Shown here: one piece after another, positions 1 to 5,200 of the stretch
Position numbering within the stretch: the stretch's first letter is position 1
How the letters are laid out: the number at the start of each line of letters is the position of its first letter
DNA from: an uncultured Bacteroidales bacterium
Lineage (GTDB): Bacteria > Bacteroidota > Bacteroidia > Bacteroidales > UBA932
Direction of reading: 5' to 3'
Length of the DNA: 5,200 nt
Assembly (NCBI GenBank): GCA_937906795.1
Contig: CALCUQ010000303.1
Coordinates: 1-5,200 of the forward strand
Program-made: the position numbers and the translations under genes
Notes under the pieces: model-generated
The model's input: the letters and a program-made list of their open reading frames with translations, nothing else
Told to the model about the DNA's origin: nothing
Database searches by the model: none

Positions 1-201
1 AATACCAAAGATACGCATATAACCTTTTGGTCTACCAGTCAAAGAACATCTGTTGTGAAGACGTACTGGACTAGAGTTTTTAGGTAGCTTGTCAAGAGCA
101 GCCCAATCGCCAGCCTCTTTTAGTTGTTTACGTTTCTCTGCATATTTAGCACATAGCTTAGCGCGTTTCACCTCGCGTGCTTTCATTGATTCTTTTGCCA
201 T
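1..201 (-). CDS. rpsN: 30S ribosomal protein S14, partial (C-terminus beyond window edge)
   Basis: The first 67 codons of S14 are present, from an ATG at 201-199; the frame is still open at base 1. The protein begins [16 protein letters not shown] and reaches the conserved block [18 protein letters not shown], the typical S14 core that contacts 16S rRNA in the head of the small subunit. Bacterial long-form S14 is about 89 residues, so roughly 22 are missing. The paired CxxC zinc motifs of the short S14 form are absent: the cysteines at 17 and 52 are single. This is therefore the zinc-independent form. It follows rplE by 26 bases, in the normal spc order. The purine-rich stretch AAAGAGAATAGAGA before the ATG suits Bacteroidota initiation. 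Confidence 0.96.
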   Translation of the reverse strand, partial: MAKESMKAREVKRAKLCAKYAEKRKQLKEAGDWAALDKLPKNSSPVRLHNRCSLTGRPKGYMRIFGI

Positions 202-227
202 TCTCTATTCTCTTTAGATTGTTCGTA

Positions 228-821
228 TTATTTTTTAAAAGGCAAACCAAACTCGCGAAGAAGTGCATAAGCCTCCTCGTCTTTCTCAGTAGTGGTTACA
301 AATGTAATCTCCATACCAAGAACTTTGGTGATTTTATCAATATCAATCTCTGGGAAAATGATTTGCTCTTTAACACCTAAAGTGTAGTTTCCTCTACCGT
401 CCAATTTTTGGTTGATACCTTTAAAGTCTCTGATACGAGGTAGTGAAACTGCAATTAGTCTCTCTAAGAACTCATACATTTTTGTACCACGCAAAGTAAC
501 TTTAACACCAATTGGCATTCCTTTACGAAGTTTAAAGTTTGAAATATCTTTCTTAGAGTATGTTAACATAGCTTTTTGACCAGTAATGGTTGTAAGCTCT
601 TGTTGTGCAACCTCAATAAGTTTCTTATCTTGAGTAGCTTGACCCATACCTTGGTTGATAGTAATTTTCTCCAAAGCAGGAACTTGCATTACAGTTTTAT
701 AGCCAAACTCTTTCATCAATTTGGCAACAATCTCTTCTTTATATTTCTTTTGAAGAGTAGGCACATAACCTTCTACTTTAACTTGAGCTGCAGGAGCAGC
801 TGTTTTTGCCACTTTTGCCAT
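228..821 (-). CDS. rplE: 50S ribosomal protein L5
   Basis: L5 of 197 residues. In bacteria generally this protein binds 5S rRNA and helix 84 of 23S rRNA in the central protuberance and touches P-site tRNA. The L5 signature is visible at about residues 76-92 ([17 protein letters not shown]). It is followed by the conserved blocks [13 protein letters not shown] (93-105), [19 protein letters not shown] (118-136) and [19 protein letters not shown] (141-159), and the protein ends at FGLPFKK. The start codon shares one base with the rplX stop (TAATG), which favours translational coupling. The first 18 or so residues, rich in Ala, Lys and Val ([18 protein letters not shown]), precede the usual L5 start. 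The next in-frame ATG is at codon 36, inside the conserved fold, so the long start is the credible one. Confidence 0.97.
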   Translation of the reverse strand: MAKVAKTAAPAAQVKVEGYVPTLQKKYKEEIVAKLMKEFGYKTVMQVPALEKITINQGMGQATQDKKLIEVAQQELTTITGQKAMLTYSKKDISNFKLRKGMPIGVKVTLRGTKMYEFLERLIAVSLPRIRDFKGINQKLDGRGNYTLGVKEQIIFPEIDIDKITKVLGMEITFVTTTEKDEEAYALLREFGLPFKK

Positions 822-1144
822 TATTTGATTTCCTCCCCAGATTTTTTAGCGTAACGAACCAATTTACCTTTTTCGTTAAGTTTACGGCCAATCTTAGTAG
901 GGCCGCCCTTAGCTGGATCTACAACTTGTAAATTAGAAATATGAATACCAGCCTCTGTCTTTACAATACCACCTTGTGGATTTTTAGCATTTGGCTTAGT
1001 ATGTTTGCTAACCATGTTAAGACCCTCTACAGTTGCGCGGTTTTTATCTGTATCAACAGCTAGAACTTTTCCAGTTTTACCTTTTGAGTTACCAGCGTTT
1101 ACAAATACCATATCGCCTTTCTTAATATGTAACTTCTTATTCAT
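821..1144 (-). CDS. rplX: 50S ribosomal protein L24
   Basis: L24 of 107 residues, the normal bacterial size. It is an early assembly initiator that binds 23S rRNA near the exit tunnel opening. The N-terminal KOW/SH3-like region is clear at residues 6-34 ([20 protein letters not shown] and on). It is followed by [21 protein letters not shown] (41-61) and the [10 protein letters not shown] segment. The ATG at 1144-1142 is preceded by an AAGGAA purine tract about ten bases upstream, one of the few Shine-Dalgarno-like signals in the window. It lies 17 bases after rplN, and its stop overlaps the rplE start by one base. Nothing is abnormal in the protein itself. Confidence 0.97.
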   Translation of the reverse strand: MNKKLHIKKGDMVFVNAGNSKGKTGKVLAVDTDKNRATVEGLNMVSKHTKPNAKNPQGGIVKTEAGIHISNLQVVDPAKGGPTKIGRKLNEKGKLVRYAKKSGEEIK

Positions 1145-1161
1145 AATACTATTCCTTATTA

Positions 1162-1527
1162 TTATAATACCTCTGGAGCTAAGGAAACAATTTTCATATA
1201 GTTATCGCGTAACTCTCTAGCAACTGGGCCAAAGATACGAGTTCCACGAACCTCACCTTGGTTGTTCAAAAGAACACAAGCATTCTCGTCAAATCTAATA
1301 TAAGAGCCATCTGCACGACGAATCTCTTTCTTAGTACGAACTACTACAGCTTTAGAAACTGAGCCTTTCTTAGCATCAGCACCAGGGATTGCACTCTTAA
1401 CAGCAACTACAATCTTGTCTCCAACACCAGCGTAGCGACGGCGAGTACCGCCCAACACACGAATACAAAGAACCTCCTTTGCACCGCTGTTATCTGCTAC
1501 CATTAATCTTGATTCTTGTTGTATCAT
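1162..1527 (-). CDS. rplN: 50S ribosomal protein L14
   Basis: L14 of 121 residues, full length for the family. It binds 23S rRNA at the subunit interface next to L19 and forms part of an inter-subunit bridge. The protein opens [27 protein letters not shown]. The L14 signature runs from about residue 60 to 87 (KAVVVRT, then [16 protein letters not shown]), and it ends [28 protein letters not shown]. Its ATG is three bases after the rpsQ stop, with no separate promoter or clear Shine-Dalgarno site, so translation probably continues from rpsQ. The ending APEVL resembles Bacteroidales L14 proteins from memory; no alignment was run. Confidence 0.98.
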   Translation of the reverse strand: MIQQESRLMVADNSGAKEVLCIRVLGGTRRRYAGVGDKIVVAVKSAIPGADAKKGSVSKAVVVRTKKEIRRADGSYIRFDENACVLLNNQGEVRGTRIFGPVARELRDNYMKIVSLAPEVL

Positions 1528-1530
1528 GGC

Positions 1531-1785
1531 TTATTTAACTTTTTCTACGATTTCTACTAATCTCCAGCATTTAGATTTACTCAACGGACGAGTCTCCATA
1601 ATTCTTACAGTATCTCCCTCACTGCACTCATTTTTCTCATCGTGAGCAACAAACTTAGTGGTTTTATTTACGAACTTTCCGTAAATAGGGTGTTTCTCTT
1701 TTGTTCTAACAGCAACTACAATAGATTTCTCCATTTTGTTACTTACCACTACACCGATTCTTTCTTTACGAAGTTTTCTTTCCAT
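1531..1785 (-). CDS. rpsQ: 30S ribosomal protein S17
   Basis: S17 of 84 residues, an OB-fold primary binder of the 16S rRNA 5' domain. Recognisable segments are the first strand block [18 protein letters not shown] (9-26), the [20 protein letters not shown] loop (31-50) and the family signature [23 protein letters not shown] (57-79). The gap to rpmC is six bases and to rplN three, so it is fully embedded in the operon. There is no Shine-Dalgarno-like sequence before the ATG, which is common in this phylum, and coupling to rpmC is likely. Confidence 0.97.
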   Translation of the reverse strand: MERKLRKERIGVVVSNKMEKSIVVAVRTKEKHPIYGKFVNKTTKFVAHDEKNECSEGDTVRIMETRPLSKSKCWRLVEIVEKVK

Positions 1786-1791
1786 GAACGA

Positions 1792-1989
1792 CTATTTTTT
1801 GTCCTGGCTAAGTTGGCTTAACACTGTAAGCATTCTAGCGATGTTTTTCTTGCTTTTCTTAATTTGTGATGGATCCTCAAGTGGAGAGATCGCATGATTC
1901 ATCTTAAGTTGATCTAGATTAGTTCTCTCACTCTCTAGACGCTCTTGCAAATCTTTAACAGATAATTCGCGTACTTCTTTAATTTTCAT
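1792..1989 (-). CDS. rpmC: 50S ribosomal protein L29
   Basis: L29 of 65 residues, a two-helix protein near the peptide exit tunnel. In E. coli it sits beside L23 close to the docking site for trigger factor and SRP. The N-terminal helix KIKEVRELSVKDLQERLESERTNLDQLKMNHAI and the C-terminal helix PSQIKKSKKNIARMLTVLSQL follow the family pattern. The ATG at 1989-1987 follows a GGAGAAAGAAAG purine tract that resembles a Shine-Dalgarno site. The gene lies 14 bases after rplP and ends in TAG. Small size makes homology weaker, but the operon position between rplP and rpsQ settles the call. Confidence 0.95.
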   Translation of the reverse strand: MKIKEVRELSVKDLQERLESERTNLDQLKMNHAISPLEDPSQIKKSKKNIARMLTVLSQLSQDKK

Positions 1990-2003
1990 CTTTCTTTCTC
2001 CAA

Positions 2004-2426
2004 TTAATTTCCAACATAATCTCTACGTACTACAAATTTTGTAGTTACAGGTAATTTTTGAGCTCCTAAGCGAAGTGCCTCTCTAGCAACCTCCATTGGA
2101 ACGCCCTCAATCTCAATTAACATTCTACCTGGAGTAATAGGTGCAACGAATCCCTCTGGAGCACCTTTACCTTTACCCATACGAACCTCAGCAGGTTTTT
2201 TAGTGAATGGCTTATCAGGGAAAATTCTAATCCAAATTTTACCCTCACGTTTCATATAACGAACTACAGCCTGACGAGCAGCCTCAATCTGTTGTCCTGT
2301 CATCCAGCAGCTCTCAAGAGTCTTGATACCGAATGAACCAAAAGCCAACTGATTACCTCTCTGAGCCACACCTTTCATGCGACCTTTCTGCTGTCTTCTA
2401 AATTTGGTTTTCTTTGGTTGTAACAT
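2004..2426 (-). CDS. rplP: 50S ribosomal protein L16
   Basis: L16 of 140 residues, a late assembly protein close to the peptidyl transferase centre that contacts the A-site tRNA elbow. It opens with the usual [16 protein letters not shown]. It contains the conserved core [31 protein letters not shown] (67-97) and [20 protein letters not shown] (108-127). Arg82 in VRMGKGKG matches the E. coli arginine (Arg81) that is hydroxylated in some bacteria; whether that happens here is unknown. It is the first gene of the operon in this window. The base pairs before its ATG hold a leader and promoter, not the rpsC gene that normally precedes rplP. Confidence 0.97.
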   Translation of the reverse strand: MLQPKKTKFRRQQKGRMKGVAQRGNQLAFGSFGIKTLESCWMTGQQIEAARQAVVRYMKREGKIWIRIFPDKPFTKKPAEVRMGKGKGAPEGFVAPITPGRMLIEIEGVPMEVAREALRLGAQKLPVTTKFVVRRDYVGN

Positions 2427-2452
2427 AACTCTTAATATAAATTATTGATTCT

Positions 2453-2485
2453 CAGCTATTTGGCTGTAACGGAGCCCATTTGCTG
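2453..2485 (-). promoter_or_regulatory. Imperfect stem-loop in the rplP leader, possible regulatory structure
   Basis: On the minus strand the arm CAGCAAATGGGCT can pair with AGCCAAATAGCTG across the loop CCGTTAC. Ten of 13 positions pair: a lower CAGC/GCTG stem, an A/U-rich middle with three purine-purine mismatches, and an upper GGCT/AGCC stem. It sits right after the predicted transcription start, about 27 bases before the rplP ATG. Many ribosomal operons are controlled by one of their own proteins binding such a leader, so a control role is plausible here, but this is inference. No run of T follows, so it is not a terminator. Confidence 0.4.
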
Positions 2486-2490
2486 GGTTG

Positions 2491-2520
2491 CAAAGATACA
2501 CATTTTTTTTAATATGCAAA
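2491..2520 (-). promoter_or_regulatory. Bacteroidota-type sigma-70 promoter driving the rplP operon
   Basis: The minus strand has TTTG at 2520-2517 and TATCTTTG at 2498-2491, matching the Bacteroidota -33 (TTTG) and -7 (TAnnTTTG) elements. The spacer is 18 bases and A/T-rich, one or two shorter than the usual spacing. Transcription would begin at about 2487, giving a leader of around 60 nt before rplP. Its position just after a terminator and just before the first ribosomal gene supports it. Confidence 0.8.
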
Positions 2521-2600
2521 TATTTATTGAAAAATTTTACAGATTTTGGTCAAAAATTTTTAACACTCAACAATTGCATTTTCACGCAGTTACGCAAATC

Positions 2601-2648
2601 AAAAAAAGTTCCGCACCCTCATTTTGGACAAAATGAAAAGGTGCGGAA
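2601..2648 (-). terminator. Rho-independent terminator of the gltS-dipeptidase operon
   Basis: A perfect 9-bp stem, TTCCGCACC at 2609-2617 with GGTGCGGAA at 2640-2648, encloses a second perfect 7-bp stem (TCATTTT at 2619-2625 with AAAATGA at 2630-2636) and a four-base loop. On the minus strand the outer stem is followed by C and then seven T at 2607-2601, a classic terminator tail. The other strand has no T-run after the stem, so termination is mainly for minus-strand transcripts. It begins 21 bases after the dipeptidase stop and insulates the ribosomal operon. Confidence 0.9.
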
Positions 2649-2669
2649 AACATACTTTAAATTCAGAAT

Positions 2670-3815
2670 CTATTTCTTTGATTTTTGAATCTCTTTAGAA
2701 ACATCAATAACTTTTTGCCAAACTCTCAAGAAATTTTCTCCCCAGAACAATGAAAGCTCATAAGGTGTATATCCCCTTTTTAGAAGTTCTACGGTAAGGT
2801 CTTTCATTTTTGAACAGTCCTCTAATCCAACAACACCTCCACCACCGTCAAAATCTGTTCCAAGACCAATATATTCAGGCCCCACAAGATTTTTCACATA
2901 ATCAATGTGATCTGCAAGATGCTTTATTGTAACCTCCTTCTTTGGAAGATTGGACAAGAAGAATCTTCCCGATGCAAGTTGTATCACTCCCCCCTTCTCT
3001 GCAATTGCTTTAATCTCATCATCCTTAAGGTTTCTATTGTTCTGTTTGATGTTCCAAACAGAAGAGTGAGTTGCTACAATTGGAGCTTTGCTACACTCAA
3101 TAAGATCCCATAAAGTTGAAGAAGATGCATGAGAGACATCTATAATAACTCCAAGCTCATTCATTCTCTCCACTACCTTATATCCAAAATCAGACAATCC
3201 ACCCCAAGAATGCCCCTTGGTATATCTTGATGCATCGCATATATCATTTACATAATTATGACACAATGTAATATACCTTACACCCTCATCATAGAACTGG
3301 TTGATTCGGTCCAGATCCGTACCTATTCCATATCCGTTCTCAAGAGCAAAGACCACACATCTTTTACCCTTTTTCTTTATTTTCTTAAGATCCTGTGGAA
3401 GATAACCTATCTCAGCTTCATTGGAATTCTTTTCTACATATTTCTTGAAAAGAGCAATTTCATTCATTGCAAAATTAAAAACAGAATCTCTGCTGGAATC
3501 CCTAAGAGGTCCTTGATCCAGATATATAGCAAAGAATGCAGCATCAAGTCCACCCTCTTTCATAAGAGGAAATGTAACCTGTCCTTTTGTAACACCATAA
3601 TCTCCGTCGGGATGATTAACCCAAAGGGCAGTATCATTGTGCGAGTCTAAAGAGACATACTTTTTATGCACCATACCGGCAACAACCTCTGCCTCCTGAT
3701 CTGTTAAAGGCTCTCTGTTTTCTGCCTTTTTCCAAGCTTGGGAAGGATTGACCTGTTGACCACATGCACTAATGCACAATACACAAGCAACAGCACATAC
3801 AACAACCTTTTTCAT
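2670..3815 (-). CDS. Lipoprotein membrane dipeptidase, peptidase family M19
   Basis: A 381-residue zinc dipeptidase of the renal dipeptidase family (M19), which hydrolyses dipeptides and in some members accepts a D-residue at the C-terminal side. Residues 1-18 form a lipoprotein signal with lipobox ISAC, so Cys18 is the likely lipidated residue and the enzyme should face the periplasm. No acidic surface-export motif follows the cysteine. Predicted metal ligands are all present: His59 and Asp61 (DSHND), Glu159 (FALENGYG), His229 (DVSH) and His250 (ATHSS). Arg261 (NNRNL) fits the substrate-binding arginine, GLGTDFDG lies at 317-324, and the C-terminal WGENFLRVW at 358-366 is the usual ending block. 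It starts six bases after gltS with no room for a promoter, so it is co-transcribed. Exact substrates cannot be read from sequence. Confidence 0.92.
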   Translation of the reverse strand: MKKVVVCAVACVLCISACGQQVNPSQAWKKAENREPLTDQEAEVVAGMVHKKYVSLDSHNDTALWVNHPDGDYGVTKGQVTFPLMKEGGLDAAFFAIYLDQGPLRDSSRDSVFNFAMNEIALFKKYVEKNSNEAEIGYLPQDLKKIKKKGKRCVVFALENGYGIGTDLDRINQFYDEGVRYITLCHNYVNDICDASRYTKGHSWGGLSDFGYKVVERMNELGVIIDVSHASSSTLWDLIECSKAPIVATHSSVWNIKQNNRNLKDDEIKAIAEKGGVIQLASGRFFLSNLPKKEVTIKHLADHIDYVKNLVGPEYIGLGTDFDGGGGVVGLEDCSKMKDLTVELLKRGYTPYELSLFWGENFLRVWQKVIDVSKEIQKSKK

Positions 3816-3821
3816 ATATAA

Positions 3822-5126
3822 CTATTTTACCTCTTTAACTTTTTTCTCTTTTTTTATCCACCAACCCATTTTATGAGCCAATAAGATAATTATTAGCGAC
3901 AAAACAAGACATCCCAGCATCAGCTCCATACCAAAACCATTTATAAACAGCACAGGTACAAATGTTATAAGTAGAATCTCAACAGGTGCAATAGGCAGAT
4001 ATGCCAGCGCATAATCGTCCATTGCCTTACTCAACAATTTAGGGTCTACAATTCTTATAAGTGCAATACCCATAGCCATTGTTCCGGTCCACCAGCCCCA
4101 TGCAAAGATTGATCTTTCGAACCAATATGTTTTTGACAATCTTCTTCCAAAATAGAATACAATTCCCCACACCATAACAACACCAAACACAACAAGCACA
4201 ATTAGAGGCACTGCATACTTTACCACAACACCTAATTTAATGGCAGCAACACCACAAGCAACAAGGATATCTGTAAACATGCTCCCCAATCTTTGGGTTG
4301 TTTGAGTACACAAATATTCACTTGACTTGGTAGTTTCCATAAGTTTCTTGAACAAAAGACCTACAACAAATGCACAGCTGAACACAGGCAATTCCAATTT
4401 TGGATAATACCCTTTAACTCCAACACTAATTGCATATCCCGCAAACGCAATAAAGAATGCTATGGCCATATGGAAAGTATAGCACTCAATGGAGATTGAA
4501 GATGTTGTTACATCTCCCGACGACTCTCTTTTTTCTCTAGGGATAAGTCCTGTTCTAAGTTCTGTAGGCAAATCTGAGAAATCTGAAATAAATGCGGTGT
4601 GTTTGTTTCTCGCAGCCCATTTTATAAACATAAGGCCTCCAATAATAGCACACACAACACCCACAGTAGCAGTAGTCATGCCCAAACTTTGCGCCTCCTC
4701 CCAGGCAGGAGAAGCATTTGCGTATGCAGTTCCAATAGCTGCTGCTGTTCCATGACCACCATAGAAACCTGTAGAAAGCATTATACCAAACGAATCGTTC
4801 AGATTTGGCCAAATGGCTTTTAACACAAATAGCCCAAACAGGCCAGCCAAAGCCCACTGCATCAACATTCCCAATTGTGCATATGCCCACATAGGTCCTA
4901 CTCTGCCTGCTATCTCCTTAGCAGAAACTTTAGGAGAAGATAATGGCAATACTCCAAACACAAGAGCAATAAGCACCGCCGCATATGTTCCTCCCTGGTC
5001 TGACAATGGCAACCATCCCAAACCGTTTGGTCCAAATGCCAAACCCAACAAACCGGCCAACAAACTAGGTGGTATAAACAATTGCTGAACAATCTTAACT
5101 TTTGCTCTAATAACCTGTCCTACCAA
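3822..5126 (-). CDS. gltS: Sodium/glutamate symporter family protein, 5' end abnormal
   Basis: At least 434 residues of a GltS (ESS family) transporter, an inner-membrane protein that imports glutamate with sodium. Hydrophobic segments run throughout. Two equivalent Gly-rich motifs of the inverted repeats are visible: STGFYGGHGTAAAIG (118-132) and AWGWWTGTMAMGIALI (342-357). The central hydrophilic stretch at about 172-215 is a loop, and the C-terminus is basic (KKEKKVKEVK). The start given is TTG at 5126; no ATG is available. Family-like sequence (RIISALLL) continues upstream to a TAG at 5153-5151, inside a terminator hairpin, so the first helix is only partly encoded. Possible explanations are a rare ATT or TTG start, a 5' truncation or a sequence error. 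Substrate could be another acidic amino acid. The gene is paired with the downstream dipeptidase. Confidence 0.85.
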   Translation of the reverse strand: MVGQVIRAKVKIVQQLFIPPSLLAGLLGLAFGPNGLGWLPLSDQGGTYAAVLIALVFGVLPLSSPKVSAKEIAGRVGPMWAYAQLGMLMQWALAGLFGLFVLKAIWPNLNDSFGIMLSTGFYGGHGTAAAIGTAYANASPAWEEAQSLGMTTATVGVVCAIIGGLMFIKWAARNKHTAFISDFSDLPTELRTGLIPREKRESSGDVTTSSISIECYTFHMAIAFFIAFAGYAISVGVKGYYPKLELPVFSCAFVVGLLFKKLMETTKSSEYLCTQTTQRLGSMFTDILVACGVAAIKLGVVVKYAVPLIVLVVFGVVMVWGIVFYFGRRLSKTYWFERSIFAWGWWTGTMAMGIALIRIVDPKLLSKAMDDYALAYLPIAPVEILLITFVPVLFINGFGMELMLGCLVLSLIIILLAHKMGWWIKKEKKVKEVK

Positions 5127-5152
5127 TAAAAGGGCAGAAATAATTCTGCCCT
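5124..5152 (-). terminator. Rho-independent terminator hairpin overlapping the 5' end of gltS
   Basis: Minus-strand AGGGCAGAA at 5152-5144 pairs perfectly with TTCTGCCCT at 5139-5131 over a four-base loop, and TTTATT follows. A 9-bp G/C-rich stem with a T-rich tail is a good intrinsic terminator. It begins inside the TAG that closes the upstream reading frame, so it most simply ends an upstream gene. It also covers codons whose translation matches the first helix of the symporter, so it could alternatively act as an attenuator for gltS or hide its start. Confidence 0.7.
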
Positions 5153-5198
5153 ATATAATATTCTCTTGTGATAATAGCTCAAGAACTCTCGACTCGCG
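5151..5198 (-). CDS. Possible C-terminal end of an unidentified upstream gene, partial
   Basis: The minus strand reads RESRVLELLSQENII and then TAG at 5153-5151, and the frame is open to the window edge. The stop is immediately followed by a terminator hairpin, the usual layout for the end of a gene. Fifteen residues are too few to name a family. A second frame through the same bases is also open from the edge to about 5123, so the frame choice rests only on the stop-hairpin arrangement. This frame is also the gltS frame, so these codons could instead be the original start region of gltS separated by a nonsense codon. Confidence 0.4.
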   Translation of the reverse strand, partial: RESRVLELLSQENII

Positions 5199-5200
5199 CT

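Noticed and set aside
1..201. S14 as a broken gene because no stop is seen.
   Set aside because: The frame is open and conserved right to the window edge, so it is simply cut by the window.
2427..2530. Possible remnant of rpsC upstream of rplP.
   Set aside because: I read the minus strand of this stretch and found no residue pattern like the S3 C-terminus. The bases are accounted for by the promoter and leader.
2445..2688. Two short plus-strand open frames in the gap between the dipeptidase and rplP.
   Set aside because: They run through the minus-strand terminator and promoter, have no initiation signal of note and encode low-complexity sequence typical of A/T-rich spacer.
3258..3650. Plus-strand open frame of 130 codons opposite the dipeptidase.
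   Set aside because: It lies wholly inside a well-supported M19 gene with all metal ligands on the other strand, and its translation shows no family features.
4555..4890. Minus-strand open frame of 111 codons inside the symporter gene, rich in Trp and Cys.
   Set aside because: It is a shifted frame of the gltS coding region, and the gltS frame carries the conserved Gly-rich motifs here.
5151..5153. TAG recoded as a sense codon, giving a longer symporter.
   Set aside because: TAG serves as the real stop of rpmC (1794-1792) and of gltS itself (3824-3822), so general amber recoding is unlikely in this genome.

Overview
The window comes from a Bacteroidota chromosome, most likely order Bacteroidales. 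The ribosomal protein sequences have the character of that group, the one clear promoter has the Bacteroidota form (TTTG upstream of TAnnTTTG) rather than an E. coli -35/-10, and the DNA is A+T-rich. I cannot place it to genus. Every gene I can support lies on the minus strand, so transcription runs from high to low coordinates.

Region 1 (about 5200 to 2601, in transcription order). The window opens with what may be the last codons of an unidentified gene. A rho-independent terminator hairpin overlaps their stop codon and runs almost to the start of a sodium/glutamate symporter gene (gltS family). That gene has no ATG start and lacks part of its first membrane helix. Six bases after its stop comes a lipoprotein dipeptidase of family M19 (membrane dipeptidase) with its zinc ligands intact. 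A strong two-part terminator follows. The two genes look like a small peptide-scavenging operon: the dipeptidase would release amino acids outside the inner membrane and the symporter would import an acidic amino acid.

Region 2 (2520 to 2427). A Bacteroidota-type promoter is followed by an untranslated leader of roughly 60 nt, which holds an imperfect stem-loop just before the ribosomal genes.

Region 3 (2426 to 1). A tightly packed ribosomal protein operon runs rplP (L16), rpmC (L29), rpsQ (S17), rplN (L14), rplX (L24), rplE (L5), then rpsN (S14), which is cut by the window edge. Gaps are 3 to 26 bases, and rplX and rplE overlap by one base (TAATG). The order is the canonical S10-spc order.

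The most notable point is what is absent: rpsC (S3) and the rest of the S10 block should lie directly upstream of rplP, but unrelated genes are there. The long S10-spc cluster appears to be broken between rpsC and rplP, with the downstream half carrying its own promoter and leader. I saw no CRISPR array, insertion sequence, tRNA, rRNA or phage gene, and no wholly new system. The second-look items are the operon break, the rplP leader and the abnormal 5' end of gltS.
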